Source: Frigoriglobus tundricola
GTDB taxonomy: Bacteria; Planctomycetota; Planctomycetia; Gemmatales; Gemmataceae
DNA length: 64,000 nt
Direction: 5' to 3'
Assembly (NCBI RefSeq): GCF_013128195.2
Contig: NZ_CP053452.2
Coordinates: forward strand, 6,820,001-6,884,000
Part shown: positions 62,267 through 64,000 of the stretch, piece by piece
Layout of the letters: the number at the start of each line of letters is the position of its first letter
How positions within the stretch are numbered: position 1 is the stretch's first letter
Translations under genes and position numbers: made by a program
Notes under the pieces: model-generated
Seen by the model: only the letters and a program-made list of their open reading frames with translations
What the model was told of the DNA's origin: nothing
Databases searched by the model: none

Positions 62267-63511
62267 ATGACACACCGCCGGGTGGTGATCACCGGGCTGG
62301 GGACCGTGAACCCGCTCGCGCTGAACGTGCCGGACTACTGGCGGGGCCTCCTCGCCGGGCACAGCGGCATCGCGCCCATCACGCTCTTCGACACCACCGA
62401 CTTCAAAGTGAAGTTCGGGGGCGAGGTGAAGGGCTTCGCGCCCGAGCCGGTCATCGACACCCGATCCGCTCGGAAGCTCGACCGGTTCACCCAGTTCGCC
62501 GTCGTCGCCGCCGCCGAAGCCGTCAGGGACAGCGGCATCGACTTCGCCGCGGAGAACGCGTTCCGGTGCGGCTGCATCCTCGGCAGCGGGATCGGCGGCA
62601 TCGCCGAACTCGAAGAGGGGCACCGCACGCTGATGGAGCGCGGCCCCGGGCGGCTCGGGCCGTTCCTCATCGCCAAGATGATCGCCAACGCGGCCAGCGG
62701 CAACATCTCCATCCACTTCGGCCTCCGCGGCCCCAACACCACCGTCTCCACCGCGTGCTCGTCGGCCGCCCACGCCATTGCGGACTCGCTCGCCGCCATC
62801 CGGCAGGGCCACGCCGACGTGATGGTGACCGGCGGCAGCGAGGCCGCGATCACCCCGCTCGGGCTCGGCGGGTTCATCGCGTGCCGGGCGGTTTCGGACC
62901 GCAACGGCGACCCGCCCCGGGCCAGCCGCCCGTTCGACAAGGACCGCGACGGCTTCGTGCTCAGCGAGGGCGCCGGCCTCCTGGTCCTCGAGGAGTACGA
63001 GCGGGCGAAGGCGCGGAACGCGACGATCTACGCCGAGGTGTGCGGCGCCGGGAACACCGCGGACGCCTACCACATCACCGCCCCGCACGAGGACGGCATC
63101 GGCGCCGCCGAGGCGATGCGGATGGCGATCCGCGACTCCGGGTGGAACGCCGACGAGGTGCGTTACATCAACGCCCACGGCACCAGCACCGGCCTGGGCG
63201 ACGTGGCCGAGACGAAGGCGATCAAGCAGGTGTTCGGGGACCACGCGAAGAAGCTGATGATCTCCAGCACCAAGAGCATGATCGGCCACCTGCTCGGCGC
63301 CAGCGGCGGGGTGGAGGCGGTGGCGTGCGCGCTGAGCATCAAGCACGGCGTGCTGCACCCCACGATCAACCTCGTGAACCAGGACTTCGAAGCCGGCTGC
63401 GACCTCGACTACGTCCCCAACACGGCCCGCGAGGTCCGCGTCCGCCGCGTGCTGTCCAACAGCTTCGGCTTCGGCGGGCACAACTGCTCGATCGCCCTCG
63501 GCGCGGTCTAA
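62267..63511 (+). CDS. fabF: 3-oxoacyl-ACP synthase II
   Basis: 414 residues from ATG 62267 (alternative GTG 62243). MTHRRVVITGLGTVNPLALN; catalytic C164 in VSTACSSAAHA, H304 in NAHGTSTGLGD and H341 in MIGHLLGASGG; also SRPFDKDRDGFVLSEGAG. Extends acyl-ACP by two carbons with malonyl-ACP. Follows acpP as in most bacteria. Confidence 0.95.
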   Translation: MTHRRVVITGLGTVNPLALNVPDYWRGLLAGHSGIAPITLFDTTDFKVKFGGEVKGFAPEPVIDTRSARKLDRFTQFAVVAAAEAVRDSGIDFAAENAFRCGCILGSGIGGIAELEEGHRTLMERGPGRLGPFLIAKMIANAASGNISIHFGLRGPNTTVSTACSSAAHAIADSLAAIRQGHADVMVTGGSEAAITPLGLGGFIACRAVSDRNGDPPRASRPFDKDRDGFVLSEGAGLLVLEEYERAKARNATIYAEVCGAGNTADAYHITAPHEDGIGAAEAMRMAIRDSGWNADEVRYINAHGTSTGLGDVAETKAIKQVFGDHAKKLMISSTKSMIGHLLGASGGVEAVACALSIKHGVLHPTINLVNQDFEAGCDLDYVPNTAREVRVRRVLSNSFGFGGHNCSIALGAV

Positions 63512-63516
63512 ATCAC

Positions 63517-63636
63517 AGAAGAGTAGCCGCACGATAAACGCAGAAAAAGCACGATCAGAGAAAACAGAATGCAGTGTTTGAAAACACGCTTTCTCTGATC
63601 GCGCTTTTTCTGCGTTTATCGTGCGGCTACTCTTCT
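63517..63636. repeat. Near-perfect 47-bp hairpin after fabF
   Basis: Arms 63517-63563 and 63590-63636 (agaagagtagccgcacgata... and its complement) differ at one base; loop 26 bases. It starts 5 bases after the fabF stop and ends 24 bases before the next ATG. Longer than a usual terminator, it may be a small mobile palindrome. Confidence 0.85.
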
Positions 63637-63660
63637 GCTTTCTGCTTTTTGAGAACGCTC

Positions 63661-64000
63661 ATGCCGTTCCCCGATCTGCTCGCCGGCCGGTGGGCCGACG
63701 TGTCCCTCACGCAGCCCGAGTTCGCCCGCTACTCGCGGCACGTCATCATGCCGGAGGTCGGCCTCGACGGGCAGCGGAAGCTCAAGGCCGCGAAGGTGCT
63801 GGTCATCGGCACCGGCGGCCTCGGCTCGCCGCTGGCCCTGTACCTGGCCGCCGCCGGCGTCGGCACGCTCGGGCTCGTCGATTTCGATGTCGTCGATGTG
63901 TCCAACTTGCAGCGGCAGATCATCCACGGCACCGCGGACGTGGGCCGCTCGAAGTGCCAGTCCGCGGCGGCGCGCCTCCGCGACGTGAACCCCGAGGTGA
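63661..64000 (+). CDS. ThiF/MoeB-type adenylyltransferase, N-terminal part (runs off the window)
   Basis: 113 residues visible: MPFPDLLAGRWADVSLTQPE, then FARYSRHVIMPEVGLDGQRK, KVLVIGTGGLGSPLALYLAA with the GxGGLGS nucleotide loop, and LVDFDVVDVSNLQRQIIHGT with the Asp/Arg residues of the ATP site. E1-like enzymes of this group adenylate the C-terminal Gly-Gly of MoaD/ThiS-type sulfur carriers. The downstream half, including the Cys and any rhodanese domain, is outside the window. Confidence 0.9.
   Translation, partial: MPFPDLLAGRWADVSLTQPEFARYSRHVIMPEVGLDGQRKLKAAKVLVIGTGGLGSPLALYLAAAGVGTLGLVDFDVVDVSNLQRQIIHGTADVGRSKCQSAAARLRDVNPEV

Overview
The window is GC-rich DNA from a planctomycete, most likely a Gemmata-type member of the Gemmataceae. 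The signs are: two prepilin-like DUF1559 proteins, surface proteins opening with an LEPRxxPA or LECLEGRxLPS motif, ECF sigma factors tied to WD40 domains or to Ser/Thr kinases, a Gemmata-style paralogue family ending in HxRGCWxxDxVLGK, MauE/DUF1573 redox proteins, and several families of dispersed palindromic repeats between genes. This is read from sequence character alone; no database was searched. I saw no rRNA, tRNA or CRISPR array.

Layout. 0-9 kb: end of a WD40 gene, repeat elements, a Nudix hydrolase, a Ser/Thr kinase, a lipoprotein, a zinc-ribbon membrane protein followed by a broken ABC-2 permease, a 2-hydroxyacid dehydrogenase and nusB. 9.1-12.4 kb: a lower-GC island with a remnant thioredoxin-fold gene, a two-gene module of an unknown protein plus an XRE-ImmA/IrrE metallopeptidase regulator, a small zinc-ribbon gene and a truncated SWIM-finger transposase that joins abruptly to a truncated ECF sigma gene. 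13-25 kb: sigma-WD40 protein, mqnD (futalosine menaquinone pathway), thioester reductase-SCP2, a beta-lactamase-fold hydrolase, an overlapping operon of surface protein, ECF sigma and kinase-TPR, and a PHP phosphoesterase. This half contains almost all of the broken reading frames. 25-36 kb: small secreted proteins, an FHA protein, the Gemmata paralogue family, a DUF1559 protein, and a minus-strand group holding pyrC and pyrB. 36-44.6 kb: a 1,282-residue repeat-rich surface protein, rarA and a cation efflux protein. 44.6-46 kb: an AT-rich gene-poor gap. 46-52.6 kb: a MauE-DUF1573 gene split by an insertion sequence, a Cys-rich secreted peptide, a membrane protein, a DUF1559 protein and an IS630-type element using a -1 frameshift. 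52.7-64 kb: a TPR protein, a PIN/TRAM protein, dGTPase, a subtilisin-type protease with a small propeptide-like partner, a HIT protein, and the fatty-acid cluster rpmF-plsX-(unknown)-fabD-acpP-fabF, then the start of a ThiF/MoeB-type gene.

Functional links. rpmF, plsX, fabD, acpP and fabF form a conserved envelope-lipid cluster, here without fabH or fabG. pyrB and pyrC give two steps of de novo pyrimidine synthesis. The MauE-DUF1573, Cys-rich peptide, membrane protein and DUF1559 genes lie together on one strand and look like one export/redox unit, now damaged by the insertion. The XRE-ImmA/IrrE pair has the form of a toxin-antitoxin or phage-defence cassette. Single-base frame breaks cluster between 5.8 and 24.8 kb and then stop, so sequence error in that stretch should be considered before calling those genes dead.
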